Below are positions 46,580-55,428 of a stretch of DNA of 64,000 nt, piece by piece (position 1 is the stretch's first letter; every line of letters starts with the position of its first letter). The notes under the pieces were generated by a model. The model was given only the letters and a program-made list of their open reading frames with translations, made no database searches and was not told where the DNA came from. The translations under genes were made by a program, and so were the position numbers. The stretch is from JAOAFZ01 sp964412815. Its GTDB lineage: Bacteria > Patescibacteriota > Microgenomatia > UBA1406 > GWC2-37-13. The stretch spans positions 62,001 to 126,000 of the forward strand of contig CAYPQF010000021.1 of assembly GCA_964412815.1 (NCBI GenBank). The letters run 5' to 3'.

Positions 46580-47125
46580 ATGCAGCGCACATTCGATAAC
46601 ATCACAATCTCTGGGAAGATTGGAGTTGGAACCAGTACATTAGCACGAGCACTTCGCGATACATTAGGCTGGAAGTATATTAACGCGGGCGAGATTCAGC
46701 GTCGCTTTGACGCTGAAAACAACCTGGAAACCAATAAAAACAGTGCGCTCAGTCGCTCCGACGATCATGAAAAAGAGATTGATGATATGACCCGTCGCAT
46801 TCTCACAACCGAAAATCATCTTATTTACGAAGCATGGCTCTCCGGTTTTGTCGCAAAAGATCTTCCTAATGTTCTGCGCGTACTTCTCATCTGTTCGGAT
46901 GAAGCAATCCGCATCGATCGTGTAGTAAATCGCGACAAGATGTCAGTGGAAGAAGCGAAAAAGTATATTCAGGTTCGAGAGGAAGGAAATATTGCCAAAT
47001 GGAAGTCACTCTATGGTGACTACGATTTCTGGAACCCTGAATATTTTGATATTGTCATAGACACCTACTCAAAAGGCCCGGATGAAACAGTTCAACTCGT
47101 ACTCGAAACGCTGGGAAAAAAGTAA
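46580..47125 (+). CDS. Cytidylate kinase-like protein
   Basis: The 181-residue protein has a P-loop GKIGVGTST in which Thr takes the place of the usual Lys, as seen in archaeal-type cytidylate kinases, then WKYINAGEIQRR, and a lid region RIDRVVNRDKMSVEEA with Arg residues. A CMP kinase or related nucleoside monophosphate kinase role is likely. It is coupled to rseP and ends adjacent to the convergent gene at 47126. Confidence 0.7.
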   Translation: MQRTFDNITISGKIGVGTSTLARALRDTLGWKYINAGEIQRRFDAENNLETNKNSALSRSDDHEKEIDDMTRRILTTENHLIYEAWLSGFVAKDLPNVLRVLLICSDEAIRIDRVVNRDKMSVEEAKKYIQVREEGNIAKWKSLYGDYDFWNPEYFDIVIDTYSKGPDETVQLVLETLGKK

Positions 47126-47896
47126 TCAGGCTGCTTTCGCATTAGGGGGCAGCGTATCCGGCATGTTTTCCTGACGGGTACCAGAGGACAGTACCTGTGT
47201 ATCGGCAGCTTCCTGAAGTTTTTTATTTAATTCATTCCAGTCAAGTACATACATGTATGTACTTTCTTCATTAGCAGTCGTAGGGGTTCGAACACCTCGA
47301 CGCACAAAACCCGACGCTTCCAGCATCATCTGTGAATCAATGTTATCCGGACGCACATACGCAACCACATGCGCACGCGGCATATACGACTCTGGTTGAT
47401 CAATCTGATCCGGATGAATCTGACGTCGTTGAGCTTCTTTGTGCGCCAGGTCTACACAGGCAGCACGAATTGCACTGCTCATCTGTCCTTCTGGAGCAGT
47501 AGGAAGCTTTGCATAGGTAACCGAATACACCTCACCGGTTCTTTGACCGGCTGGAAGCTGTAATGCAGTACGAAGCAGCTCATGAGTGGATGGAGAACGG
47601 TCTTTGCAGGTATAGATCCATCCCTGCAGTTCTCCCTGTTCATCCGGAGAAACACGCTCCGCTCCAGCAACCCCATAGACGGTCGCTGCGCCGGTTTGCG
47701 CCAGTGCAAAGAGCAAGTCGGAACTGGCCATATTAACTCCCAGATATCGCTCAACATTCGGGGCATTATTTATTTGTTCAATACGAGCTACATCTACCGG
47801 ATCTGAAAAATTAATTTCTCGGACTCCCGCATGCTGTCCAACTATTTCGGTGACTATTCGTCCTTCTGCGACGGACTGTTTTTGAAGCTCTCCCAT
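47126..47896 (-). CDS. GNAT-like acetyltransferase, putative
   Basis: The 256-residue protein has a central stretch with AAVYGVAGAE-type strands and a C-terminal IDSQMMLEASGFVRRGVR segment that resembles the end of the GNAT fold, where an Asn/Ser-helix and GF motif follow the acetyl-CoA loop. The typical Q/RxxGxG/A loop is not evident. No other family is recognised. A TATAAT box lies 11 bases before the start on the minus strand. Its stop abuts that of the CMP-kinase-like gene. Confidence 0.45.
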   Translation of the reverse strand: MGELQKQSVAEGRIVTEIVGQHAGVREINFSDPVDVARIEQINNAPNVERYLGVNMASSDLLFALAQTGAATVYGVAGAERVSPDEQGELQGWIYTCKDRSPSTHELLRTALQLPAGQRTGEVYSVTYAKLPTAPEGQMSSAIRAACVDLAHKEAQRRQIHPDQIDQPESYMPRAHVVAYVRPDNIDSQMMLEASGFVRRGVRTPTTANEESTYMYVLDWNELNKKLQEAADTQVLSSGTRQENMPDTLPPNAKAA

Positions 47897-48043
47897 ACAT
47901 TACATACATTATACATATTTTTTACATCCTGCACCAACTCTCTTTATATTACCATATCGTGCATGTCTTATTGCATTTTTCAATGCTATAGGGTATATTA
48001 TCATACCATCGGCCCGTCCAATCACTCGAATAGGAGATGACTC

Positions 48044-48484
48044 GTGGAAATTTTAGGTATTACTATAACACCAGCATTGGTGCTGGAGTACGCCCTGATG
48101 GGAACGCCGGTCTATGCTTCGCTGAACCTGGTGTACATCCGCGTGCGGCGGTATCACCGGTGGTGGACACTAATCGGAAGCTGGAAGCTGATCGGGTACC
48201 TGCTGCTGGTGCTCGGCTTCTACGTCGCGTTGCTGAGCAGCCTGTTCGCGCAGTATCCGCTGGCGTTCTTCCTGCTGGTGGCGGTGCAGCTGATGTATCA
48301 CACCAACCGTATGAGCAGCCAGAAGCTGTTCGCCCGCTTTGCGGACTGGTTCCGCAGCTGGTTCCGACGAAATAAAACCCTGCGGAGGATGCAGCCGGTG
48401 CCATTCTGGTACAAGGTCTGGGACGCCGCCTCGTTCGCGGCCCTGGTGTACCTGGTCTATTGGTTCATCAACCAGCACCGCTAG
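48044..48484 (+). CDS. Small membrane protein in GC-rich island B
   Basis: The 146-residue product has about four membrane helices with an Arg/Trp-rich loop (RVRRYHRWW) and a basic segment WFRSWFRRNK. Start is GTG with an AGGAG site about 8 bases upstream. GC content is far higher than in flanking genes, and the start is leadered. I do not recognise it. It resembles in style, not clearly in sequence, the membrane protein of island D. Confidence 0.6.
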   Translation: MEILGITITPALVLEYALMGTPVYASLNLVYIRVRRYHRWWTLIGSWKLIGYLLLVLGFYVALLSSLFAQYPLAFFLLVAVQLMYHTNRMSSQKLFARFADWFRSWFRRNKTLRRMQPVPFWYKVWDAASFAALVYLVYWFINQHR

Positions 48485-48510
48485 GAGACCCAGCCACCGA
48501 TGTCCACTGT

Positions 48511-48563
48511 GCATCGAGCCCTTCGACGTGTTCCTGACGCTGCTACACGCCGCGTCAGGAACA
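48511..48563. terminator. Long hairpin after island B
   Basis: GTGTTCCTGACGC near 48526 and GCGTCAGGAACAC near 48552 form a 13-bp perfect stem with an 11-base loop, about 40 bases after the membrane gene. No T run follows directly; termination is probable by position. Confidence 0.6.
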
Positions 48564-48599
48564 CCCCGTTCTACGTACTGTATAATATATACTAGCAAT

Positions 48600-48779
48600 A
48601 TGAAACAGAATGCTACACCGGTGCTTTCCCTTGCTATCGACGCGTATACTTCCTGTTGCGAAGAACTGCTCAAACACATGGAGCAGGAAGTCTATAATCT
48701 TGAACATCACCAGCAAACCGACGAACATGACGCCCTACTTGCCAAAATTTCCGAGTTAAAAATCCTTGCTTCATCATGA
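48600..48779 (+). CDS. Small hypothetical protein
   Basis: The 59-residue product is acidic and helical with a likely coiled coil (EELLKHMEQEVYNLEHH) and a Cys pair. A TATAAT box (48581-48586) lies 13 bases upstream. The stop overlaps the next ATG (ATGA), so it is probably co-translated with the transglutaminase-like protein. Family unknown. Confidence 0.6.
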   Translation: MKQNATPVLSLAIDAYTSCCEELLKHMEQEVYNLEHHQQTDEHDALLAKISELKILASS

Positions 48780-49777
48780 CAGAGATGGCTGTATCAAGAA
48801 CTTCACACCGGAGAACAAAAGAACGTACCCTAGAACTGTCACCGCTCGTGGAACAATGCAAAGCAGTGATACTCTCAATACAGGAACGATTCCGGACACT
48901 CCAGAAAAAGAAAAATACACTTGAAACAGCCGAATCGGGACACGGTTCTAAAAAGGACGGTGTAGATACAGTCTTAGTTTTTCCACCGCAGATTGCAGAT
49001 AACAACCGGGCGGAAGAGTTAAATCAGGCTACCTTGCAACTCACACATTCTGTTAAAGTAACTACCGGCGAATCACTAGATGTTGCTCTGTTAGAAAAAA
49101 CCCCGCTACCGATGGAGATAGATACTAATCCGGCCAGCTTAATTAAAGAGATGGAAGTATCAGCAGAAGATAATCCGGAGACGATTGCTGCAATCGAACG
49201 TACCATCGTCGCTGTAGAAAAAGCATTTAGGCACCATGTTTCGGATGAAGAAAGAACATTACACACCCGTTCAGGTTTTTGCAGTGAACTATCAGGTTTT
49301 GCGACGCTTCTTGCCCGTGCACAGGGTCTGGATGCTGAAATGTATCAGATTATGGACATAAATCTGGCGCGAGGAATACAACGAGGGAATAGTCTAAATC
49401 ATTTTGATGTGTTTGTACGTGATGGATCACAGCTCTATCTGGTCGATCTCAGTTTCGGCCAGTTTTTTAAAGCGGAACCGGATCAACACAATGCTGCCGG
49501 AGAATACCTGGCAGAACCGGTGCGGGAAGGAGTACATCCGGTCGTTCAACAGCTTATCGCTAAAGGATATATGAAAGCAACTCCCGCAACATTACGTGAG
49601 TATTTTAACTTGACCGTCCCAACCGCCGAACGAACTGCTGATTTTGATCCTCAGATTGTTTCACGCGTCGCTCCGGAAAAACCAGTCCACGTCATGCGCT
49701 CCTATCCATCGGTTGTAGAAGAACTGATTCCGGAAGATAAGCGTGAAGAGCTGATGAGCTGGGTGTATGCACAGTGA
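48776..49777 (+). CDS. Transglutaminase-like cysteine protein, putative
   Basis: The 333-residue protein contains GFCSELSGFATLLARAQG (Cys169), LNHFDVFV (His209) and LYLVDLSFGQ (Asp224). This spacing and sequence match the Cys-His-Asp core of the transglutaminase/papain-like fold, in which the Cys starts a helix and the His and Asp lie on adjacent strands. The N-terminal 150 residues are helical and unknown. No signal peptide. It is coupled to the 59-residue gene upstream. A peptidase or transfer role is inferred only from this triad. Confidence 0.55.
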   Translation: MTEMAVSRTSHRRTKERTLELSPLVEQCKAVILSIQERFRTLQKKKNTLETAESGHGSKKDGVDTVLVFPPQIADNNRAEELNQATLQLTHSVKVTTGESLDVALLEKTPLPMEIDTNPASLIKEMEVSAEDNPETIAAIERTIVAVEKAFRHHVSDEERTLHTRSGFCSELSGFATLLARAQGLDAEMYQIMDINLARGIQRGNSLNHFDVFVRDGSQLYLVDLSFGQFFKAEPDQHNAAGEYLAEPVREGVHPVVQQLIAKGYMKATPATLREYFNLTVPTAERTADFDPQIVSRVAPEKPVHVMRSYPSVVEELIPEDKREELMSWVYAQ

Positions 49778-49797
49778 TATTCAGACCTAACCGAATA

Positions 49798-52449
49798 TTA
49801 TGCAGCCTTTTTCTTGAAATGGCGCCCTAATTTTTGGGTGATAAATGAAATAATGCCTGAACCACTCTCATCCGTATCTTGTTTTAATGAGAAATACCCT
49901 GCTAAGGGAACAAAAAAATCATATAATCGACGATACTGAACTGGATTTTGAATCACTTCACGGGTGAGTTCCACTAAACTCATTACCATAAGTGGAGATC
50001 CCTCTTTTGCCAGCTCTGATACACGAATTCGACCCAGAATACTTTCTACTAATGCCCGTTCTTCTGGTGAAAGATCTACTTTTGTTGAATCCTGAAGAAG
50101 AGAAAATACTTCAAAGGGAAACGTATCTGCGGTAAGAGATGATTCTTTGAGATTAAATTTCCGTTCCAGATGGGTACATATTTTTTTCCATTCCTTCCGG
50201 GGAAAACGGGTATCTCGCTCCGAAGCTCGACGTGCAATATCACCGCCCATCCAAGACTCATCCCGTACGCGGTCTCGAATACGGACGACATCGGCAGGTT
50301 TAAATTCAACACGCTCACCTGGAACATACTTTACATTATTGAGAAAGCTAGAATCTTCTCCTAAATCTTTTCCAATTTCCCATCCGTGAGAACGTTCATA
50401 CGTTGACCGTTTGATCAGATGTAATGACAAAAAGCCGGTTCCACTGACAGTATCACGCTCAGCTTTTCCTCGTTGACGCCAGAACGATCCAATCTTTTGA
50501 GATATCGGATTTGCGCCATTTCTATACCGCATAATCCGGAATATTGATGCCAGATCCGTGTAATAAAAGTGACGGCGGATAGCTTCGGTCTGTGATTCGG
50601 AATTCTCAAAAATTTTTAACGTTCGCACCACCGTCTCAAATGGTCGATAGATATAGCCTTCATCTACTTTTCCGGAAACTTTTTCCATTGTTTCAGGGGT
50701 AATAGAAAGTAGATAGAGAACCTGTTCTTCCGATAGACCTAAGTCGTACAATGCCGCAATATGCGCTTCTTGAGTTAATCCGGCATCATTTACATTGATT
50801 TCTTTAATTTTTTCAAGCAGTTCAGGCGTAAAAGTGGAAAGCAGGGGAGTGCCATCAGCCCCCTCTGCGCGTACCAGATCCAGACTGTAGAACCCCCGGA
50901 ACGGTTTAATACGTGGTGAAGTAATACATACGCCGGGATTATCTTTTTCTTTCAACATCTGATCAAATTCGCAAAAGTAGGTAGGCTTGAGCACAATATC
51001 TGCATCCAGTTCAGCAATGTATTGATCATCCCGTTGCGCGCGTTTCATCCGCTGAACCCCTACTTCAGTTACCAGTAGCCGGCGAGAACCCTGTGTTGCT
51101 TCCTGAATATCGCTATCGGATGCAGGAGTATCTCCTCTTCGGGAAATAAATGAACCATCAGTTCCATCAATCGGAACGATATGAAAACCTTCTTGAATCA
51201 GTGCCCGCGCATCTGCTACCAGCGTTTTGTAAAAATGTCTAATTCCTTCTACCCGCGATTTCGGTACTCCGGGATACGTCGCATTGGCAGCAGGCACCCA
51301 GTCCCATTGAGCAAGCAGCTCTTCGACTGGCGCCTCTCCGATAATTCCTTGTAATAGTGCAACTGAGCGTGTGTTAGCCAGGGTTGCTTTATTGGGTTTA
51401 TTGTTAATGTTATACACAATCTCTACTTCGTCGGCTGATCCCCGCTGTTCTTTTTTATATCGTTCGATTGCGGTGATCACACTGCGTAACTGCAATGCTA
51501 AGTTAGGTAGCTCGAAAGAAGGCCCTGCGAGATTGGGCATCTCATTATACGCTATCACCTGAACAGAGTACTTTAATCTATCAGAAACGGGAATGTGATC
51601 GGTTTCGGCAAGTCTTTTGGTTACCAGTTCGGTTTCACTTAACCGGTAACTGGACTTTATTCTCTCTTTTTCTTCGTCTTCTGCACCATGAATAAGAGTA
51701 TGCATCTCCGCATCAAACCCATCAAGATCAACATAGCCGTACAACTGGTCGATCGCAAACTCAATCATTTCTGAACTAAATGAGTCTTCAGGAACATCAT
51801 ACGCAGCTTCTATCTCCAGCACATTATTGAGCACGCGGCGTATTAAATCTATTTTCGTACCCTCTACGCCTTCGATACCGGTTGCATTCTCATAGCCCTC
51901 GTTATTTTGTTGCAGTACAGCCATCAGCGCTTCCCGGCTCGGGAACAATGTTTCCAGTAGTGCCGTCATCTCCGGCAAATCTCGTTTAAAATAGGCTACC
52001 GTATTCCAGAGATTATCAACATAGGTGTCAAGTTTCTCAGTAAGCTTCTCCAAGTCTACTTCTGGATGTCTATCTACATACTCTTGAATTATCGTATCTT
52101 TCTTATGTAGCGATTTTGCAAAAAATGAGAGCTGGTCTACGTTGGAAAACCAGATGGTCGTGCCTTCAAAGTCGTCTTTAGTGAGTCCGACATCTGCCGG
52201 TTCTAAAAAATTGTTTGCAGATAATACTAGCCCTTTACGTGGTCCATCTAAGAATTGATGGTTGAGATTGATTGATGTCTGCTGCTGAGGAAGTTCCGCA
52301 GGAAGCGTTATCTGGAATGTTTCAAATGCAGTAAGCACCTTATTATGAATTGCTCCCAGCATGCTACGTTTCTGCTGTGCGAGTTGTTCTTGTTCTGATA
52401 ACTCCTGTTGAGTGTACACTTCAGGAGGAGCACTTTGACTCTCTGGCAT
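49798..52449 (-). CDS. Large GT-A glycosyltransferase-like protein
   Basis: The 883-residue soluble protein has a region (about 300-560) resembling GT-A folds: SVQVIAYNE at the start, VEIVYNINNKPN, and QYIAELDADIV near residue 480, which carries a DxD-type motif. The flanking N- and C-terminal regions are helical and unknown. No membrane helices. The start at 52449 is chosen because TATACT lies 9 bases upstream, rejecting an upstream in-frame start at 52584. Glycosyl transfer is likely but substrate unknown. Confidence 0.55.
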   Translation of the reverse strand: MPESQSAPPEVYTQQELSEQEQLAQQKRSMLGAIHNKVLTAFETFQITLPAELPQQQTSINLNHQFLDGPRKGLVLSANNFLEPADVGLTKDDFEGTTIWFSNVDQLSFFAKSLHKKDTIIQEYVDRHPEVDLEKLTEKLDTYVDNLWNTVAYFKRDLPEMTALLETLFPSREALMAVLQQNNEGYENATGIEGVEGTKIDLIRRVLNNVLEIEAAYDVPEDSFSSEMIEFAIDQLYGYVDLDGFDAEMHTLIHGAEDEEKERIKSSYRLSETELVTKRLAETDHIPVSDRLKYSVQVIAYNEMPNLAGPSFELPNLALQLRSVITAIERYKKEQRGSADEVEIVYNINNKPNKATLANTRSVALLQGIIGEAPVEELLAQWDWVPAANATYPGVPKSRVEGIRHFYKTLVADARALIQEGFHIVPIDGTDGSFISRRGDTPASDSDIQEATQGSRRLLVTEVGVQRMKRAQRDDQYIAELDADIVLKPTYFCEFDQMLKEKDNPGVCITSPRIKPFRGFYSLDLVRAEGADGTPLLSTFTPELLEKIKEINVNDAGLTQEAHIAALYDLGLSEEQVLYLLSITPETMEKVSGKVDEGYIYRPFETVVRTLKIFENSESQTEAIRRHFYYTDLASIFRIMRYRNGANPISQKIGSFWRQRGKAERDTVSGTGFLSLHLIKRSTYERSHGWEIGKDLGEDSSFLNNVKYVPGERVEFKPADVVRIRDRVRDESWMGGDIARRASERDTRFPRKEWKKICTHLERKFNLKESSLTADTFPFEVFSLLQDSTKVDLSPEERALVESILGRIRVSELAKEGSPLMVMSLVELTREVIQNPVQYRRLYDFFVPLAGYFSLKQDTDESGSGIISFITQKLGRHFKKKAA

Positions 52450-52664
52450 AGTTATTTCAGTATAGTGCGTAGCGAAGAAAGGTGCAATGGATTGTAAGAA
52501 GATAGTGTGGTGCAGTCCTGGGACAGGTCGTATCCTCCTTGCACTGCTCGGGGAACAACTCAAAGTAAGCATGGATCTCATCAAATAGGCGGATGTCGTG
52601 GAGAAATTATACTATGGGGTTTCCATTTATGTAATAAGAGATTGTCAGAAGCTCTTTTAAACAG

Positions 52665-53168
52665 TTATTCTCTCTCAAGAATGCGATTAATCATCTCAAT
52701 GTAATTTGCCATTTCTTCGCGAATGGCTATGTGGTCGAGCGTGCGTAAATTCGGATCCATTTGATCTACAGCCATCATCAATTCTGCAGCTGCGGTGATT
52801 GTTGATGGAACAACCAGCGGATTCATAAAGCCTTTATCAATAGCCTGACCATAAGTGAGTCCATGTCTATCGACAAATTTACCGGTGGTGCCCAGTTTGT
52901 TGCGTATGCAGGAGATGGCAATCTCAAGAACACGCCGATGCTCCGGGTAATCATATAATGCAATAAATCGGGCAACGGGAATCAGTCTGCCAACTTCCTG
53001 TTTATTTGGCATGAAAATAGGATCATTGAGATCCATAATAAGAGAGAGTTCTTCTTCAGAAAAACCTGTTATCATCTCACTAATATTAACGAAGAGATAT
53101 CCGTCTGGGATTGAGCTAACTACAGGAGCATTTCCTATCTCTTGTAACGCCTTTCTGCGTTCGGTCAT
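52665..53168 (-). CDS. Hypothetical soluble protein
   Basis: The 167-residue product is mostly helical and acidic, without signal peptide or membrane segments. I do not recognise a family. A TACAAT box (minus strand 53185-53180) lies 11 bases before the ATG. Its composition matches the host background. Confidence 0.6.
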   Translation of the reverse strand: MTERRKALQEIGNAPVVSSIPDGYLFVNISEMITGFSEEELSLIMDLNDPIFMPNKQEVGRLIPVARFIALYDYPEHRRVLEIAISCIRNKLGTTGKFVDRHGLTYGQAIDKGFMNPLVVPSTITAAAELMMAVDQMDPNLRTLDHIAIREEMANYIEMINRILERE

Positions 53169-53351
53169 ACTGTAGAAAGATTGTATCCTGTTTTACCTCA
53201 AAAAAACAGTCTTGACATACTCTGCACGATAGTTTTTCACATACACTATATATACGATATTTCAGAAAGCTACGTTGTTACGAATCAAGCAGGTTACGAA
53301 CGATGGATCGATACATTTTTTTAGAAACGGCTGACTCTGGCATACTGATAA

Positions 53352-53654
53352 CCTGCCCTTTCCCACAAAATACTCTCCTGTTCTTCTTATTGCGGGCATC
53401 ATGACCATGTTTTTCGTTCCATTTACCGGGAATTTTATCCCGGGAGCCCAACACCCAACTGTCCGAAGAAATCAAACGGAGATGCTAACAGTGATGGTAA
53501 GGTGAATCTTGCAGATCTGGATATCTGGAGAGCGGAGTTTTTAGGTGAAAGTACGGGTACTCTGGCTGACTTAGATACCTCTGCCACAACGGGTAAAGGC
53601 ACATCGCTAACAGATTTACAAATCTGGACAGATACCTTTTTAAACGGGGGTTAA
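53352..53654 (+). pseudogene. C-terminal remnant with dockerin-like repeat
   Basis: From about 53475 the frame encodes NGDANSDGKVNLADLDIWR and, 20 residues later, a second half ending LTDLQIWTDTFLNGG and a stop. This is the calcium-binding DxNxDGxVN loop and helix of a type I dockerin, with a degenerate second half. Upstream the frame has stops at 53346-53351 and no start. It looks like the end of a lost surface protein. Confidence 0.65.
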
Positions 53655-53899
53655 AGCATCGAAGAGTCGATCCTGAGGACCGGGTTTACCGGCTCCTGAT
53701 CGGTACAGGCATCGATCAATACTTCAGCCGACGGAAAATGGTATGAGACAGCATTCATCACAGAAGAGAGATGTTCCTGCGTAGTGCTGATTATTCCCAC
53801 TTGCACCGGATCTTCTTCCGGTTCGAAATAGAACCCATCCATAGAGATCTGCTGCTCGATCTGCTGCAGCTGGGCCTGGTCGGGCACCGAGAACCGCAT
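53651..53899 (-). CDS. Short open frame crossing the edge of island C
   Basis: An 82-residue frame with host-like composition in its last 65 residues (MDGFYFEPEEDPVQVGIIS...) but GC-rich DNA in its first 17 codons. No ribosome binding site or -10 box is seen. It may be a truncated host gene whose original 5' end was replaced by the insert. No family recognised. Confidence 0.3.
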   Translation of the reverse strand: MRFSVPDQAQLQQIEQQISMDGFYFEPEEDPVQVGIISTTQEHLSSVMNAVSYHFPSAEVLIDACTDQEPVNPVLRIDSSML

Positions 53900-54080
53900 C
53901 CGCGTGGCGCGCGACAGCTACAACCAGGCCGTGGGCGACTACCGCACCTTCGTGCGCAGCTTCCCGCAGGCGATGTTCGTCGGCATGTTCGGCCACAACG
54001 CGGACCGCTACCAGCGCTTCGAGGCGGAGCCGGGCTCGTACAACGCCCCCGAGATCGAGTTCGACACCGGCCGGCCCTAA
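53883..54080 (+). pseudogene. LemA C-terminal fragment (GC-rich island C)
   Basis: The 65 codons encode GTENRIRVARDSYNQAV, YRTFVRSFPQAMFVG and a tail ending FDTGRP, which match the C-terminal third of LemA-family membrane proteins (GTENRI, ARxxYN, and FPxxxFxGxFG). The rest of LemA, including the membrane anchor, is absent: upstream sequence in this frame has no LemA similarity. GC content is far above the flanks. A strong hairpin follows 42 bases later. Confidence 0.8.
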
Positions 54081-54122
54081 CCACGGCGCCTGACGTCCTC
54101 GCAGAGCAACCATTCGGGTGGA

Positions 54123-54147
54123 GGGCAGCGTGTATACCACGCTGCCC
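54123..54147. terminator. Hairpin after the LemA fragment
   Basis: GGGCAGCGTG, loop TATAC, CACGCTGCCC, then a T-rich tail. The same stem occurs at 55909-55935. It lies between the LemA fragment and the convergent MFS gene. Confidence 0.8.
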
Positions 54148-54165
54148 TTTACTTTATTTTCTTCT

Positions 54166-55407
54166 TCAATCCCTCCACATCATCACCCCTACCGGAACCA
54201 GAACACATACCAGCACCATTCCCAGCAGAAATGCAAACTGGTTTGGAGATGTTTGTTCAATATATATTCCGATTGGGTAGGCAGCTATCATATAGGGCAG
54301 CTGAGATAACAAAACCATAGTTGAAATTGATGTGGCTCTATTTTTTGAAGTGAACACCTGATTCATCACAATTGACCGGATATTGCGAAAAGTAGTAGAA
54401 GAAGCAATACGGGCAATAATCAGAAGAATACCCAGCCAAACCGGAACAAACGGCGCTGCCAGAAAGCTGGCGATTAAAACCGTTGTTGAAACAAGCAGCA
54501 ATACCCGGTGTCCAAACCGTTCGGCCAGAACCGGAAACTGGTACGAAAACATAGCTGACCCTAAATACCCGATACCAAAAATGATACCAACATGTTCAGG
54601 TGAGACACCATATTCCCGTGCCTGCGAAATTCCCAATATCGCAGCCGCGATCATATACCCGGACTCGATCACAATAAACAACACCGAACGTGCGGTATGG
54701 TCTCTGGTAGCAAATAGTTCACGAAACCCCTGCACATTGCGCATAAGAAACTGCCGTACCGAATGGATTTCCGGTTCATTTCCGAGCCAGTTACTTACTT
54801 CTTCTGCTGAAGAATGCCGTTCAGGCTCATGCAGCATACCCGCCACAATCACTCCAACCCCGACCAGAACTGCTTGCGCCAGATAGGGAGCAGCAGGGAG
54901 TATTGTATATAAAAAACCTCCAATTGCTGCACCGGCAAACAGCCCTATCCAGCTTAACGCCTCAAGTCGGGACGTCACCTGCGGAAACCGGTTCAGTTCG
55001 TTAGTTTCTTTCAGTGAGTCGTAGATAAGTGCCTCCAGACTGCCGGAATAGAGTGCATTTACCAGACTGGCCAGTATTGCCGCCAGCACGAGCACCGGAA
55101 ACGTTGGAAAGAACGCTATCAAGAGCATTGTAGGGACAAAAGCCAGGTACGAGAGGAAAATAGACGTTTTTCTACCATAGATGTCTGCTATCGCACCCGT
55201 AGGAATCTCCAGAATAATCCCGGCAATAGTTCCAACGGCGGTAATTATCGCTACTTCCGAAAAATTAATATATTCAAGATAATAGAACATCCAGACCGCG
55301 ATCGGGAAAAAGAGATCTCCTATAAATGAGAGGATATAGATCAGAGTTGTATTTGATTTTGCTCGGGTAAGAAGGGAACTTTGTAGTGCGCGGGAAGCAG
55401 GTTTCAT
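54166..55407 (-). CDS. Major facilitator superfamily transporter
   Basis: The 413-residue protein has 12 predicted membrane helices and the loop 2-3 motif IADIYGRKTSIFLSY, a form of the MFS signature GxxADRxGRR. It resembles drug/metabolite efflux members; substrate unknown. A minus-strand TATAAT (55419-55414) lies 6 bases before the ATG, so the message should be leaderless. It is divergent from the GNAT-like gene at 55429 with 21 bases between. Confidence 0.85.
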   Translation of the reverse strand: MKPASRALQSSLLTRAKSNTTLIYILSFIGDLFFPIAVWMFYYLEYINFSEVAIITAVGTIAGIILEIPTGAIADIYGRKTSIFLSYLAFVPTMLLIAFFPTFPVLVLAAILASLVNALYSGSLEALIYDSLKETNELNRFPQVTSRLEALSWIGLFAGAAIGGFLYTILPAAPYLAQAVLVGVGVIVAGMLHEPERHSSAEEVSNWLGNEPEIHSVRQFLMRNVQGFRELFATRDHTARSVLFIVIESGYMIAAAILGISQAREYGVSPEHVGIIFGIGYLGSAMFSYQFPVLAERFGHRVLLLVSTTVLIASFLAAPFVPVWLGILLIIARIASSTTFRNIRSIVMNQVFTSKNRATSISTMVLLSQLPYMIAAYPIGIYIEQTSPNQFAFLLGMVLVCVLVPVGVMMWRD

Positions 55408-55413
55408 GAATAT

Positions 55414-55421
55414 ATTATACT
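55414..55421. promoter_or_regulatory. Overlapping divergent -10 boxes, MFS and GNAT-like genes
   Basis: Minus TATAAT at 55419-55414 (6 bases from ATG 55407) and plus TATACT at 55416-55421 (7 bases from ATG 55429) overlap in a 21-base gap. The two promoters cannot be bound at once. Confidence 0.6.
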
Positions 55422-55428
55422 AGTACCC

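Noticed and set aside
53278..53475. 65-residue minus-strand frame
   Set aside because: Overlaps the dockerin-like remnant on the other strand and has no start signal or recognisable motif.
53771..54280. 169-residue plus-strand frame across island C
   Set aside because: It is in a different frame from the LemA fragment, whose family motifs decide the true frame.
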